Positions 15,873 through 23,550 of a DNA stretch of 26,939 nt are shown here, piece after piece. Below the pieces are notes generated by a model. That model did no database searches and was not told the DNA's origin. It saw only the letters and a program-made list of their open reading frames with translations. Both the position numbers and the translations under genes were made by a program. The number at the start of each line of letters is the position of its first letter. Within the stretch, counting starts at the first letter, position 1. Source of the DNA: an uncultured Bacteroidales bacterium (GTDB lineage: Bacteria; Bacteroidota; Bacteroidia; Bacteroidales; UBA932); assembly GCA_946545765.1 (NCBI GenBank), contig CAMNNS010000003.1, forward strand, positions 1 through 26,939. The letters run 5' to 3'.

Positions 15873-17300
15873 ATGAAAATAACAGCAAAAGAGACTAAAA
15901 AGCTTCAAAGCCTTTTAACAGTAAAGATAGATAGGGCTGACGCAAATGAGAAAAAAGAGAAACATTTAAAAGATGTTAGGCGTAAAGCAGAAATTAAAGG
16001 ATTCCGTAAAGGGATGGCTCCTATGGGTTTGATAGAGAAACTTTATGGAATGAGTGCGTTGCAAGATGCAGTAAATGAACTTGTAACAGATGGAATAAAC
16101 AATTACATCAAAGATAATAACCTAAATTTAATAGGTGAACCAATTCCAAATGAAGAACTACAAAAACCTTTAGATTTAGAGAAAGATGAGGAGTTTGAAT
16201 TTGTTTTTGATATAGCAACTCGTCCCGATGTAGATGTTAAATTTGATAAGAAAGATAAAGTTATAAGATACAATATCAAAGCTACTGCAGAGAGTTTAAA
16301 GAAATATAAAGAGGATACTTTACGCCAATTCGGAAGTTTAGCTGATGCAGAAAAGGCTACAGAAGAGGACTTTATGGTTGTGGATTTTGAGCAAGATGGT
16401 AACAAAGTTGAAAAAACTTATGTCTCTTTAAGAACCTTAGATGCTACCTCAAAGAAAAAATTCATGAGTAAAAAAGTAGGAGATACATTTGAGGTAGATG
16501 TTGTGAAGAGTTTCCCTAATGAGACAGATAGAGCATCTTTGTTAAGAATTAAGAAAGAGGAGTTTGACTCTACTAAACCCTTATATAATGTAACAATAAA
16601 GGAGATTAAAACTTTTAAACCTGCTGAGGAGTCGCAAGACCTTTATGATAGGATGTTTGGAAAGGATAAGGTAAAAGATTCAAAAGGTTTTGAGAATGAG
16701 TTAAAAGAGAGATTAGAAGCAGATTATAAGAGAGATACAGAATTTAGATTAAGAAAAGATATTGTAGATTTTATTGTAAAGAAAGCAGATATAGAGCTTC
16801 CAGAAGAGTTCTTAAAGAGGTGGCTTTACAATATCAACGAGGGTAAATTTACAATGGAGCAGATAGAGAAAGAGTTCCCTCTATTCCTACAAGATTATCG
16901 TTGGCAGATGATAGCTAACAAAATCTTTACAGAGCAGAAGATGAAGGTGGAAAAAGATGAATTGTTGGAGCAAGCTAAAGCAATGACAGCAAGCCAATTC
17001 GCGATGTATGGAATGACAAATATTCCAGAAGAGCAACTTAATCAATATGCCCAAGAGATACTCAAGAATGGAAAAGAGATAAATAGAATTTATGAAAAAT
17101 GTGAGGAAGATAAAGTATTAGAGTATGTAAAAGGGATAATCTCTATTGAAGACCAAGAGATTACACCAGAAGAATTGTCAAAGCAGATGGAGAAAGAGGC
17201 TACTAAAGACCCTAAGAAAACATCTAAAAAAGTAGAGAAGAAAGAAGAGGAGAGTGATGTAAAGAAGAGTACTAAAAAAGGTACAAAAAAGAGTGAATAA
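15873..17300 (+). CDS. tig: Trigger factor, ribosome-associated chaperone
   Basis: A 475-residue chaperone that binds the ribosome exit tunnel and shields nascent chains. The N-terminal ribosome-binding domain has the signature GFRKGMAP (GFRxGxxP in the family). The central peptidyl-prolyl isomerase-like region (about 150-250) is divergent, as usual in Bacteroidota, and a helical C-terminal chaperone domain follows. It ends in a Lys/Glu/Ser-rich tail of about 35 residues (TKDPKKTSKKVEKKEEES and beyond), probably disordered. Identification rests on the N-terminal domain and on the tig-clpP-clpX order. Confidence 0.93.
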   Translation: MKITAKETKKLQSLLTVKIDRADANEKKEKHLKDVRRKAEIKGFRKGMAPMGLIEKLYGMSALQDAVNELVTDGINNYIKDNNLNLIGEPIPNEELQKPLDLEKDEEFEFVFDIATRPDVDVKFDKKDKVIRYNIKATAESLKKYKEDTLRQFGSLADAEKATEEDFMVVDFEQDGNKVEKTYVSLRTLDATSKKKFMSKKVGDTFEVDVVKSFPNETDRASLLRIKKEEFDSTKPLYNVTIKEIKTFKPAEESQDLYDRMFGKDKVKDSKGFENELKERLEADYKRDTEFRLRKDIVDFIVKKADIELPEEFLKRWLYNINEGKFTMEQIEKEFPLFLQDYRWQMIANKIFTEQKMKVEKDELLEQAKAMTASQFAMYGMTNIPEEQLNQYAQEILKNGKEINRIYEKCEEDKVLEYVKGIISIEDQEITPEELSKQMEKEATKDPKKTSKKVEKKEEESDVKKSTKKGTKKSE

Positions 17301-17331
17301 TTAGTGATATAACTTTAAGATTATAGATTTT

Positions 17332-18045
17332 ATGATTAAAGATTTTGAGAAGTTTGCTGCAAGCAAGGGGGTAAACCCAAATACATTAAGTGGTTATAGC
17401 GGTTTTATATCTGCTAAAGTTCCAACTATATCATCTATTTATAAGACTAAAGATGCCTATATCAATCCAACAATTATAGAGGAGAGACAGTTAAATGTTG
17501 CAAGTATGGATGTCTTTTCGAGGTTAATGATGGATAGAATAATATTTTTGGGTGTACCTATCAATGATGATGTGGCAAATATTATACAAGCTCAACTTCT
17601 TTATTTAGAATCTGCAGATCCAGAAGCAGATATACAATTGTATATAAATTCTCCAGGTGGTCAAGTTTATTCTGGTTGGGGTATATATGACACAATGAAT
17701 TTAGTTAGACCTAAGGTTGGAACAGTTTGTACAGGGATGGCAGCTTCTATGGCGGCTATTCTACTCGCTTGTGGTGAAAAAGGGAGAAGAAGTGCACTCC
17801 CTCATTCAAGAATAATGATTCACCAACCTATGGGTGGTACCTCGGGACAAGCATCTGATATAGAGATAGAGGCGAGAGAGATTATTAAAATTAAAAAAGA
17901 GTTGTATGAGTCTTTAGCTCAGAATACAGGAAAGAGTATTAAGCAGATAGAAAAAGATGCAGACAGAGATTATTGGATGACATCTACAGAGGCTAAAGAG
18001 TATGGAATGATAGATACAATCTTAACCAAGAAAGAGAATAAATAA
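17332..18045 (+). CDS. clpP: ATP-dependent Clp protease proteolytic subunit
   Basis: The serine peptidase that forms the ClpP chamber and degrades proteins unfolded by ClpX. The triad is visible: S139 (GMAASMAA), H164 (RIMIHQPMGG) and D213 (DRDYWM). INSPGGQVYSGWGIYD is another family signature. At 237 residues it is longer than the E. coli protein because of about 40 residues at the N-terminus before the conserved core, which may be a propeptide or a Bacteroidota extension. It starts 31 bases after tig and stops one base before the clpX ATG. Confidence 0.97.
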   Translation: MIKDFEKFAASKGVNPNTLSGYSGFISAKVPTISSIYKTKDAYINPTIIEERQLNVASMDVFSRLMMDRIIFLGVPINDDVANIIQAQLLYLESADPEADIQLYINSPGGQVYSGWGIYDTMNLVRPKVGTVCTGMAASMAAILLACGEKGRRSALPHSRIMIHQPMGGTSGQASDIEIEAREIIKIKKELYESLAQNTGKSIKQIEKDADRDYWMTSTEAKEYGMIDTILTKKENK

Positions 18046-18046
18046 G

Positions 18047-19327
18047 ATGGCAAAAAGTAGAGGGGATAAACCTTTGGTTCATTGTTCATTTTGTGGCAGG
18101 TCGGAAAAAGAAGTAACCTCATTATTAGAAGGTCTAAATGGTTTTATCTGTACAGATTGTATAGATAGAGCTCACCAGCTTATTCATATGAATGACAAAA
18201 CTTTTTCTAATAAAGCTACTATATTAGAAAAAGCTCAATCCGATTTTAAATTATTAACACCCAAACAAATACACTCCTTTTTAGATGATTATGTTATAGG
18301 TCAGGAAGATGCAAAGAAATTTTTATCGGTTGCCGTATATAATCATTATAAAAGAATATTGCACCAAAATCAAAATGGGGCAGATGGATTAGATTTAGAG
18401 AAATCTAATGTTCTTTTAGTAGGTCCTACGGGTACAGGTAAGACCCTGTTAGCAAGAACAATAGCTAAAATGCTCAACCTCCCTTTTGCAATTGTAGATG
18501 CAACTGTATTAACAGAAGCAGGTTATGTTGGAGAGGATGTAGAGAGTATTTTGGTGCGTTTGCTACAAGATGCCGATTACGATGTGGAGCGTGCTCAAAT
18601 GGGTATAGTCTTTATAGATGAGATAGATAAAATTGCACGTAAGAGTGACAACCCCTCTATAACAAGAGATGTTAGTGGAGAGGGGGTGCAACAAGCTATG
18701 CTTAAAATCTTAGAAGGTAATATTGTTAATGTTCCTCCACAGGGAGGTCGTAAACATCCTGAGCAAAAGATGATTGCAGTAGATACGAAAAATATCCTTT
18801 TTATATGTGGCGGTGCTTTTGAAGGGATAGAAAAAAAGATAGCTCAAAGGATAAATACTAAGGTTGTAGGTTATGGTGTTCAGGATAGACTTGAAGGGAT
18901 AGATACAAAAGAGTTGCTCAAATATATTGCTCCACAAGATTTGCGTTCTTATGGTTTGATACCAGAACTTATTGGTAGATTGCCGGTTATAACCTATTTA
19001 CACCCTTTAGATAAACAAGCCCTTCTAAATATTTTAACAAAACCTAAGAATGCTCTAATTAAACAGTATCAGCAACTATTTAAGATAGATGATATTAACT
19101 TAAAAATAGATGCTCAGGTGTTGGATTACATAGTAGAAACTGCATTAAAATATAATTTAGGAGCAAGAGGTTTAAGGTCTATATGTGAGGCTATTATGAT
19201 GGATGCTATGTATAGTGTACCATCAGAAAAACATAATAGTGCTAAAAAAGATTTTACTATAACCCTCTCCTATGCTAAAGAAAAATTAGCTAAGTTTACA
19301 GGTAGTATGTTTATAAAAAATATATAA
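18047..19327 (+). CDS. clpX: ATP-dependent Clp protease ATP-binding subunit ClpX
   Basis: The AAA+ unfoldase that feeds ClpP. The 426-residue protein has the N-terminal zinc finger (C13, C16, C35, C38), Walker A GPTGTGKT (126-133), the pore loop GYVGEDVE, Walker B VFIDEIDK, and the sensor and RPELIGRLPV-like segment (IPELIGRLPVI). The IGF-type loop that docks on ClpP lies in the 260s (IGF appears replaced by the local sequence FEGIEKKIAQRI). It follows clpP by one base, so the two subunits are made together. Confidence 0.97.
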   Translation: MAKSRGDKPLVHCSFCGRSEKEVTSLLEGLNGFICTDCIDRAHQLIHMNDKTFSNKATILEKAQSDFKLLTPKQIHSFLDDYVIGQEDAKKFLSVAVYNHYKRILHQNQNGADGLDLEKSNVLLVGPTGTGKTLLARTIAKMLNLPFAIVDATVLTEAGYVGEDVESILVRLLQDADYDVERAQMGIVFIDEIDKIARKSDNPSITRDVSGEGVQQAMLKILEGNIVNVPPQGGRKHPEQKMIAVDTKNILFICGGAFEGIEKKIAQRINTKVVGYGVQDRLEGIDTKELLKYIAPQDLRSYGLIPELIGRLPVITYLHPLDKQALLNILTKPKNALIKQYQQLFKIDDINLKIDAQVLDYIVETALKYNLGARGLRSICEAIMMDAMYSVPSEKHNSAKKDFTITLSYAKEKLAKFTGSMFIKNI

Positions 19328-19345
19328 TTTTATCGCGATAAGATT

Positions 19346-20170
19346 ATGAATTATACAGAGTTATATGAGCAGATAAAAATAAAGAAGAGTTTTCTTTGTG
19401 TTGGGTTAGATAGTGATATAGCAAAACTACCGCCTCATTTCTCTTCCTTTAAAGAGCCTATATTTGAATTTAATAGAGAGATTATAGATGCTACAGCTCA
19501 ATATACTATAGCATACAAACCTAATTTGGCGTTTTATGAATCTGCTGGAGCTGAGGGGTTTGCACAACTAAAAAAGAGTGCAGAGTATATAAAAGAAAAG
19601 TATCCTAATATATTTCTTATCGCCGATGCAAAAAGGGGAGATATTGGAAATACTGCTAATCAATATGCTAAAGCATTTTTTGATATTATGCCATTTGATG
19701 CAGTAACATTGTCTCCGTATATGGGTGGAGATTCTATTACCCCATTTTTGCAATATAAAGATAAGTGGGCTATTATTTTGGCTCTGACATCTAATAAAAG
19801 TGCAGAAGATTTTGAAACTTTGCGAGTTTCTAATGAAAATGATAAACCTTATCTCTTTGAGAAAGTTATAAATAAAACAAAAGAGTTGGGAGATATAAAC
19901 AATATAATGTATGTAGTTGGGGCAACCCGTCCGGAGCAGTTGTCTGAAGTTAGGAAAATTATTCCTGAGCATTTTTTGTTAGTCCCGGGGGTTGGAGCTC
20001 AAGGTGGTACAGTTGAGCAAGTTGCACAAATGGCATACAATACAAATTGCGGTTTAATAGTAAACTCATCGCGAGGGATAATTTTTGCAGATAGCTCTAA
20101 AGATTTTGCAAAAGTTGCTAATGAAAAAGCATTTGACTTGCAACAACAGATGGTAAAATTTATAAAGTAG
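19346..20170 (+). CDS. pyrF: Orotidine 5'-phosphate decarboxylase, long type
   Basis: Last step of UMP synthesis: decarboxylates OMP. The 274-residue length and the catalytic segment LIADAKRGDIGNTANQYAKA (D94, K96, D99) place it in the longer PyrF subfamily found in Bacteroidota and actinobacteria rather than the shorter E. coli type. LVPGVGAQGG and NSSRGI are the phosphate-binding loops. It starts 18 bases after clpX and is followed by a terminator at 20196, so it is probably the last gene of the tig transcript. Confidence 0.95.
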   Translation: MNYTELYEQIKIKKSFLCVGLDSDIAKLPPHFSSFKEPIFEFNREIIDATAQYTIAYKPNLAFYESAGAEGFAQLKKSAEYIKEKYPNIFLIADAKRGDIGNTANQYAKAFFDIMPFDAVTLSPYMGGDSITPFLQYKDKWAIILALTSNKSAEDFETLRVSNENDKPYLFEKVINKTKELGDINNIMYVVGATRPEQLSEVRKIIPEHFLLVPGVGAQGGTVEQVAQMAYNTNCGLIVNSSRGIIFADSSKDFAKVANEKAFDLQQQMVKFIK

Positions 20171-20195
20171 TACTATCTATAATAATTTGAATAAT

Positions 20196-20228
20196 AAGCA
20201 TATATGCCCTTTATATAATATGCTTTTT
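20196..20228 (+). terminator. Terminator after pyrF
   Basis: AAGCATAT (20196-20203) and ATATGCTT (20218-20225) form a perfect 8-bp stem with a 14-base loop, followed by TTT. It lies 25 bases past the pyrF stop. The stem is AT-rich, so strength is uncertain. Confidence 0.65.
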
Positions 20229-20249
20229 CCTAAATTAATATAAAAGTTC

Positions 20250-22124
20250 ATGTATTCTAAGACTAAAATTCTTTTTATCTCTATATTGTTATCAATTTTT
20301 TGGACGCCATCTTTTGGACAAGATAAAAAGTTGAAAATTTTATTTACTTCCGATCTACATTCCTGTGTGCCGAAGTACCCATATTTAGCATCACTTATAA
20401 AAAATAAAAGAGATATTGCTAAAAAGGGAGGTTATGGAGTTTTAACTTTAGATGCAGGAGATTTTTCTATGGGTACTCTCTATTCTGTTATGTTTGAATT
20501 AGATGCAGCAGAGTACAGAGCTATGGCTTTAATGGGATATGATGCTTTTATATTTGGGAACCACGAATTTGATGTTGGTTTAAAGAGTTTAGCTTATATG
20601 TTTTATAACTCTCGAATTTTGGGGAACCAGCTAAATCCGTTAAATGGAGAAAAACTAATCTTTCCTATAAATGTAACTTCAAATATTGGTGGAGGTGATA
20701 ATAAAACATTTACAGAGGCACTTAATTATATTGGGCATACAAGATATTTAATCTATAAAAGGGGTGGGGTAAAGGTTGGATTATTTGGTCTGTTGGGGAA
20801 GGAGGCTTTATTAATGAGTAAAGTTTCTAAAGAGTTACAATATGCAGAACCTATAGATGTTGCTAAAGATATTGTTAAAGAACTAAAAGAAAAAGAGGTA
20901 GATTTTATAATTGCTCTATCTCATAGTGGAGCAAAATTAAGGGAGGGTAGTGAGGATTTTGCCCTTGCTAAAGCTTGCCCCGACATAGACCTGATTATCA
21001 GTGGTCATGATCATGAAAAATTAGATGAGGTTATAAAAGTTGGTAAGACAGCTATAGTTTCATCTGGGGCAAATGGAGAGTATCTTGGTGAAATAGATTT
21101 AATAAAAGGGGAGAATAAAGAGATTGAAAATTACAGATTAACAGAGGTAACAAATGATATTCAGCCCGATGAATCTTGCAATATATTACTGGAACTCTTG
21201 GAGTTAAAGGTTGAAGAATTATTCAGAAAACGATACAATATTTCTCACAAAGATATTTTAATTAAAGGGAATAACGGCATATATAGAGAAGAGGAGTATC
21301 AAGGGGTAAAAAGGCTCAATTATGAGATAGCCAAAGCTCTGTTTTATGTTGCATCGCAATATAAAGGGGTGCAGATTGATAGTTCTAAATTGATAACTAT
21401 AGTTCCTCAAGGTGTCGTAAGAGATGATTTAAAAGAGGGAGATGTTACCTATCACGATATATTTAATATTTTATCGTTGGGTAGAGATAGTAAAAAGAAT
21501 CCGGGAAGTTCCCTTGTGTTGTGTTTTCTTACCGGCAAAGAGCTAAAAAGATTGTGTGAAATCAATACATCTATCTCTGCAGAGATAGAAGATACAAGAT
21601 TAACTTTCTATGGTTTAAAATATACATTTAACTCCAAAGGGATAAAATATAGGAGGGTGTTAGATGTTTTTGTCCATGGCAAACCTATCAAAGATAATTT
21701 GCTCTATCCTGTTGTAACAGACATATATACAGCTGAGTCTATCCAAATGATGAAAATAAAATCTCATGGGATATTATATGTAGAACCCAAGAATATGTAT
21801 GGGGATATAATAACAAATTTTAAAAATGTAGTAATTGAGGGGAATTATTATAACGGGGTAACAAATTCAGATATGACTGAATGGTTGGCATTTGCATTTT
21901 ATTTAAAAGATAAATTTTCGGGAGAGCCACTTGTAGTATCAGAAATAGAGAAACTCACCGATTCATTCTCTTTGCCACAATCAGAGGACAAGCCAAGTTT
22001 ACAAAATATTAGCCTTTTGTGTGCAGCAATAGCAACCATCATATTATTGATTGCAATAATATGGTTTTTGATAAGAAAGAATAGGAGAAAGTATGATATA
22101 CCTAAACAGTTTAGGTACAATTAA
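20250..22124 (+). CDS. Membrane-anchored 5'-nucleotidase/UshA-like metallophosphoesterase
   Basis: A 624-residue exported phosphoesterase. After a signal peptide (cleavage expected near SFGQ, residue 24), the calcineurin-like domain shows its metal ligands: D35 and H37 (SDLHS), D71 (DAGDFS), N104 and H105 (GNHEFD), and the late ALSHSG and SGHDHE. The C-terminal half contains a 5'-nucleotidase domain with VPQGVVRDDLKEGDVTYHD. A hydrophobic segment near 590-612 and a basic tail (RKNRRKYDIPKQFRYN) suggest anchoring at the C-terminus, unlike soluble E. coli UshA. Likely releases phosphate from nucleotides outside the cytoplasm. Its stop overlaps the stop of the convergent GDPD gene. Confidence 0.9.
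   Translation: MYSKTKILFISILLSIFWTPSFGQDKKLKILFTSDLHSCVPKYPYLASLIKNKRDIAKKGGYGVLTLDAGDFSMGTLYSVMFELDAAEYRAMALMGYDAFIFGNHEFDVGLKSLAYMFYNSRILGNQLNPLNGEKLIFPINVTSNIGGGDNKTFTEALNYIGHTRYLIYKRGGVKVGLFGLLGKEALLMSKVSKELQYAEPIDVAKDIVKELKEKEVDFIIALSHSGAKLREGSEDFALAKACPDIDLIISGHDHEKLDEVIKVGKTAIVSSGANGEYLGEIDLIKGENKEIENYRLTEVTNDIQPDESCNILLELLELKVEELFRKRYNISHKDILIKGNNGIYREEEYQGVKRLNYEIAKALFYVASQYKGVQIDSSKLITIVPQGVVRDDLKEGDVTYHDIFNILSLGRDSKKNPGSSLVLCFLTGKELKRLCEINTSISAEIEDTRLTFYGLKYTFNSKGIKYRRVLDVFVHGKPIKDNLLYPVVTDIYTAESIQMMKIKSHGILYVEPKNMYGDIITNFKNVVIEGNYYNGVTNSDMTEWLAFAFYLKDKFSGEPLVVSEIEKLTDSFSLPQSEDKPSLQNISLLCAAIATIILLIAIIWFLIRKNRRKYDIPKQFRYN
22099..22117. repeat. 19-bp perfect palindrome at the convergent gene ends
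   Basis: TACCTAAAC and GTTTAGGTA are perfectly complementary around a single base. It lies in the last codons of the phosphoesterase gene and just past the GDPD stop. It could serve as a weak bidirectional transcription end, but no T run follows on either strand. Confidence 0.5.
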
Positions 22125-22969
22125 GGTGTTATCTCTTTTCCCGATAAGAGTTCTCTAACAATTAAAGGATAATCTGTAGTAATACAATCTACTCCAAGCC
22201 CTATAACTCGCTCTATATCTTCTTTTTTATTAACAGTCCAAGCATTAACACTCATCCCTAATTCGTGAGCTCGCTTAATCCAATCGGGATTATTTAACAA
22301 TATTAAATAATGGTAATCAAGCCCCATAATTCCGTCGGTATAAAGTTCATCGGGTGTTTTATTACCCGATAGGTATTGTACCATAAAATTTGGTGCATTT
22401 GCTGCTATATGTTTGCAAATATTATAACTAAAAGAGATGAAAATAATCTTTTTAGGATCATATAGTTCATGTTTTTTAATCTCTTTAATAGCCATATCTG
22501 CGAGTAATATCTCTTTCTCCGAATTCTTTTGAGGTTTTAGTTCGCATACTAAAATCGTATTCTTTTCTTTACCTGCTGCGAGATACTCGGATAGAGTTGC
22601 AGGTGTTTCTCCATTAGATAATTTCATTGTTTTAAAACTGCTCCAAGGATTTTCCCAAATATCTAAACCTCCTAATGTTTGGTCGTGATTGACAATTATA
22701 ATATCATCTGATGTTAAATGAATATCAAATTCGCTTCCCCACACATTTATAGCTTGAGCCGCTTTTAATGAAGCTATGGAGTTCTGAGCTTTATTTACCT
22801 CATTTGCAAGCCAATATCCCCTATGGGCACATATTGCTATTTTATTATTTTGCCCCTTTTCTTCTTTAGAATTATTTTGTGCATGTGTGCATGAAACAGA
22901 TAAATTAGAAAAAATGACTAAAAATAGTATTATTGCTTTTTTTATCCCGATAGGTGCTAAATTTTTCAT
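22121..22969 (-). CDS. Glycerophosphodiester phosphodiesterase lipoprotein
   Basis: A 282-residue lipoprotein (signal peptide with lipobox SVSC, C27) of the GDPD family, which hydrolyses glycerophosphodiesters to an alcohol and glycerol 3-phosphate. Catalytic and metal residues are visible: H49 and R50 (AHRGYW), E80 and D82 (EFDIH), and H95 (VNHDQTL). The C-terminal NAWTVNKKEDIERVIGLGVDCITTDYP is typical of the family. The usual PENT segment after HRG reads AQNS here. It converges on the phosphoesterase gene, and both could supply phosphate, though no regulatory site for phosphate is visible. Confidence 0.92.
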   Translation of the reverse strand: MKNLAPIGIKKAIILFLVIFSNLSVSCTHAQNNSKEEKGQNNKIAICAHRGYWLANEVNKAQNSIASLKAAQAINVWGSEFDIHLTSDDIIIVNHDQTLGGLDIWENPWSSFKTMKLSNGETPATLSEYLAAGKEKNTILVCELKPQKNSEKEILLADMAIKEIKKHELYDPKKIIFISFSYNICKHIAANAPNFMVQYLSGNKTPDELYTDGIMGLDYHYLILLNNPDWIKRAHELGMSVNAWTVNKKEDIERVIGLGVDCITTDYPLIVRELLSGKEITP

Positions 22970-23002
22970 AATATTTAACTAATCTTGAACCTTAAATTAT
23001 TA

Positions 23003-23164
23003 TTAATCTTTCAAACATCCAATCGGAATGATATACACTCCATCCTTGCGTCTGTATGCATATTTACCAACGCCAACTATAACAGCCATGAATGATGGGG
23101 CTGGCATCTTGTCTGTGTTTATATTCCGCCATAATATTGAATTTATGGGATAAAGGTAGTGATT
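23003..23164 (-). pseudogene. Probable C-terminal remnant of a lost protein gene
   Basis: A 53-codon open frame on the minus strand ends in KDGVYIIPIGCLKD and a stop. The end also contains DKMPAPSFMAVIVGVGKYA. Composition and the clean ending look like the C-terminus of a real protein. The pattern resembles the ends of AAA-type ATPases common in Bacteroidales, but this is recall, not a search. An in-frame stop at 23165-23167 cuts it off; the first ATG lies at codon 20, so a 34-residue product is possible but unlikely. The 23-bp repeats lie 29 bases upstream in its orientation. Confidence 0.45.
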
Positions 23165-23192
23165 TTATTATATGCAGCTAAATTATTTGACA

Positions 23193-23259
23193 AATTTTTC
23201 GGTTATTTATGATAATTTTTTTCGGTTATTTATGATAATTTTTTTCGGTTATTTGTGAT
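23193..23259. repeat. Three tandem copies of a 23-bp motif
   Basis: The core CGGTTATTTATGAT begins at 23200, 23223 and 23246, an exact 23-bp period, each preceded by AATTTTT to AATTTTTTT. The third copy differs by one base (GTGAT for ATGAT), and the first has two fewer T. There are no spacers, so this is not CRISPR. Spacing resembles plasmid iterons or operator arrays. Confidence 0.9.
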
Positions 23260-23286
23260 AACATGCTATACCATTAACCGAAAAAA
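23240..23286. repeat. Inverted copy of the 23-bp motif core, potential hairpin
   Basis: TTTTTTCGGTTA (23240-23251, in the third repeat) is perfectly complementary to TAACCGAAAAAA (23275-23286). This gives a 12-bp stem with a 23-base spacer. Thus the array is three direct copies facing one inverted copy. Confidence 0.8.
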
Positions 23287-23345
23287 GATATTCTCACCTT
23301 GGATGATGAGGTGGCATCAGATATAAAAAACAAATATACAACTTT

Positions 23346-23474
23346 TTAATAGTAGGATTTAGATAGACTGTAAAGATAGTAATCGTGATTACCAGGAATT
23401 GCAATAATCCTTTTACCTAATGACGGATTCATTTGTGATGAGTAGTGTTTAACATAGATGTTTTTGTTTATCAT
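23346..23474 (-). pseudogene. Metallophosphoesterase fragment with GNHD motif
   Basis: A 42-codon minus-strand frame contains KRIIAIPGNHDYYLYS. The hydrophobic strand followed by GNHD is the metal-binding motif of calcineurin-like phosphoesterases, which are normally 200 or more residues. Nothing like the preceding DxH and GDxxD motifs or the following GHxH motif is present, so this is a relic rather than an enzyme. Its 5' end abuts the -7 element of the S46 peptidase promoter on the other strand. Confidence 0.5.
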
Positions 23475-23480
23475 TTTTTA

Positions 23481-23488
23481 TAACTTTG
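23481..23488 (+). promoter_or_regulatory. -7 element (TAACTTTG) for the S46 peptidase gene
   Basis: An exact TAnnTTTG. The start would be near 23495 with a leader of about 55 bases. The nearest TTTG (23463-23466) is 14 bases upstream, closer than the ideal 20. Confidence 0.55.
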
Positions 23489-23550
23489 CAAAAGTGAGTC
23501 TTTAAATATGCTCATTATATATAGTTTAAAGTTCAGTTTATTAAAATATT

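Larger units (their letters stand above)
22970..23550. other. 581-bp intergenic region with gene remnants and a repeat array
   Basis: This is the only long stretch without an intact gene. Right to left it holds the S46 peptidase promoter (23481), a minus-strand fragment with a GNHD motif (23346-23474), an inverted copy and three direct copies of a 23-bp motif (23193-23286), and a minus-strand fragment with a normal-looking protein C-terminus (23003-23164). I see no RNA gene in it. Confidence 0.7.

Noticed and set aside
16103..16405. 100-codon minus-strand frame within tig
   Set aside because: A serine-rich shadow of the Lys/Glu-rich trigger factor sequence, with no independent support.
19568..19972. 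134-codon minus-strand frame within pyrF
   Set aside because: Antisense to catalytic and conserved parts of PyrF; no recognisable protein pattern.
23193..23286. CRISPR array
   Set aside because: The units are contiguous with no spacers, number only three, and no cas gene is present.
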